Assembly: GCA_963920575.1 (NCBI GenBank)
Contig: OY986971.1
Span: 15,366,492 to 15,430,491 of the forward strand
From: Narthecium ossifragum
Taxonomy: Eukaryota; Streptophyta; Magnoliopsida; Dioscoreales; Nartheciaceae
Length of the DNA stretch: 64,000 nucleotides
Direction of reading: 5' to 3'
In this document: positions 62,809 through 64,000 of the stretch, in pieces
Layout of the letters: each line of letters begins with the position of its first letter
How positions within the stretch are numbered: the stretch's first letter is position 1
Notes under the pieces: generated by a model
What the model saw: only the letters and a program-made list of their open reading frames with translations
Databases searched by the model: none
Told to the model about the DNA's origin: nothing
Made by a program: the position numbers and the translations under genes

Positions 62809-64000
62809 TGTCGCGCCCCGGCCCAGAAAATCCATCCGGACTAGGACACGAGGGGGGTTCCTACATCTACTAACATCAAACTGGCGAAAACAGTTATAAT
62901 AAAAAATCAGAGGGAAGAAGTAAATCTAACAATTACTATACCATCACAATTTAAAATTGTACATACATCAGAGTTATATCAAAATTTACATATATCAGTC
63001 CTCAAAAAGTTACATCATCGGTAGTCTCCCGAAAAGCACAGCAGAAGCCATCTTGATCCTCAAACATGACCTAATGCCGACACACCGCCATAGAACGAGC
63101 AACTAGAGCCCACATAAGGAGAGCTGGTACCTGCACCTGCAAATACTGCAGCCCAGGTAGGAATGAGCAAAAGCTCAGCAGGGTTCTACTCTACGACACG
63201 CACAAGGAAGGCAACAACAACTATACTAACTCTGTGCCAAGTACTGATGCCTGCCAAGGACTCCATAATTCCCGTCAATAACCCGAAGGGTACCTGTCCA
63301 AAGTATGTCCCTCCGACAACCACTATTCAGGGACGGACCACCTCCGACAATCCCTGACATAGGGTGGACATGACGATACCAGCAGGACACCCCTCTCCAA
63401 GTGGGACCTCCACACTTGGCGGAACAACCGAGGTTATGACAACCAACTCTCAGCACTCAAAGCAACAGATTAACAAAACTACAATCAAACCCTAGGCCTC
63501 GCTACCCAGCCTCGGTCCTAGAGCTAGATCCGGGCTACCCAAGAGCCCCGGATCAGCGGCCAACCACCGCCCACGCCTAGCCTAACATGTCTCTAATGCA
63601 CAAGAAAGCTAGGCAACACAACAGTATAAACAGGCAACAATCAAGGGCACACCTTCGGCCCATTTATACTAAACATTCCCGATGGTCATGACTCCCTCGG
63701 TTAATCACAAAACGATAAAGGACATACAGTCAGCCCATTTATTCTACACAATCCCGGGAGTCATCACTCTCCCAGTTCAACCACAAAGCGGTAACAAATA
63801 GCAGTTTATAGCAATATCACTAAACATGCCATTAAAGCGGTAAACAAACTATCATGGCAAGCCCCGCGGGCAAAACCGCCAAAACCGCATACATACGAAG
63901 CCTCGTGAGCAAAACAGCCTCAAAAATGCATTCTGGTGCACGTTGGATCGATCCAACATACCCATGGATCGATCCGACTTGCCCTTGGATCGATCCAACT
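62809..64000 (-). mobile_element. Tek-C: inner part of a Tekay-family LTR, cut by the window edge
   Basis: It begins TGTCGCGCCCCGGCCCAGAA, matching the inner LTR ends of Tek-1 (TGTCGCGCCCCGACCCGCG) and, over more length, Tek-B (CCCAGAAAA.CCATCC). The GGTAGGAATGAGCA block (63156) and CACACGGCAAAACC-like wording near 63860 follow the family order. No primer site lies on its left (62808 is copia ORF), so it is a 3' LTR or a solo LTR in minus orientation. Left flank TGCTT should be duplicated beyond the window. Confidence 0.75.
63943..63998 (-). repeat. TTGGATCGATCCAA palindromes in Tek-C
   Basis: Perfect 14-base palindromes at 63943-63956 and 63985-63998, with TGGATCGATCCGAC between them. They are at the place of the leader array in other family members, and the array probably continues past the window. 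Confidence 0.85.

Overview
The window is plant nuclear DNA made almost entirely of transposable elements. The evidence is tRNA-Asp and initiator tRNA-Met primer-binding sites, Athila-type, chromovirus and SIRE-like copia coding remnants, a plant L1-type LINE tail, and a Mutator-like transposon with long terminal inverted repeats. I found no intact host gene, rRNA or tRNA gene. The depth of nesting suggests a large, repeat-rich angiosperm genome; I cannot name the species. All element names below are local labels.

Left block (1-36108): one nest inside a broken LINE. The LINE tail (35121-36108) is cut by a minus-strand chromovirus, Chr-1. Its pieces are 6731-8101, 13743-14455, 16641-18019 and 20253-21556, followed by a tandem series of LTR plus chromodomain units to 35120. 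Into Chr-1 fell Ath-1 (8102-13742, 5-bp duplication ATAGG), solo LTRs of a Tekay/Del-like family (14456-16640, 18020-20252, 23122-25418), the full-length minus-strand Tekay-like element Tek-1 (25433-35013), and another Tekay LTR (4741-6730). That last LTR was cut by LTR-X (4049-4740), LTR-X by Tek-B (1130-4048), and Tek-B apparently by the Athila-type LTR Ath-0 (1-1129).

Middle block (36109-43963): AT-rich DNA around Mu-1 (36553-42057). Mu-1 has about 180-200 bp terminal inverted repeats and a 9-bp TAATAGAGA duplication. It is filled with CT/GA microsatellite, GC-rich tandem repeats and two GC-rich segments that may be captured host DNA. No transposase is visible.

Right block (43964-64000): a plus-strand SIRE-like Ty1/copia element (Cop-1) with 5' LTR, tRNA-Met primer site, decayed gag-protease-integrase-RT-RNase H, and an extra ORF behind RNase H that has its own promoter-like region. 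Ath-2 (45741-57131, duplication GTTCC) sits inside the gag gene, and the right LTR of Ath-2 is split by a young non-autonomous chromovirus derivative, Chr-N (52769-56770, duplication CAATC). A further Tekay-family LTR (Tek-C, 62809 to the edge) interrupts the 3' ORF.

The most unusual signal crosses families. Athila-type, Tekay-type and copia elements all carry, just upstream of the TATA box, arrays of short palindromes built on a TCGA or GATCGATC core. The sequence flanking the core is shared between elements of different superfamilies, and the same arrangement stands before the 3' ORF inside Cop-1. All element proteins here are visibly damaged except the Ath-1 480-residue ORF, so any mobility would have to be supplied in trans.
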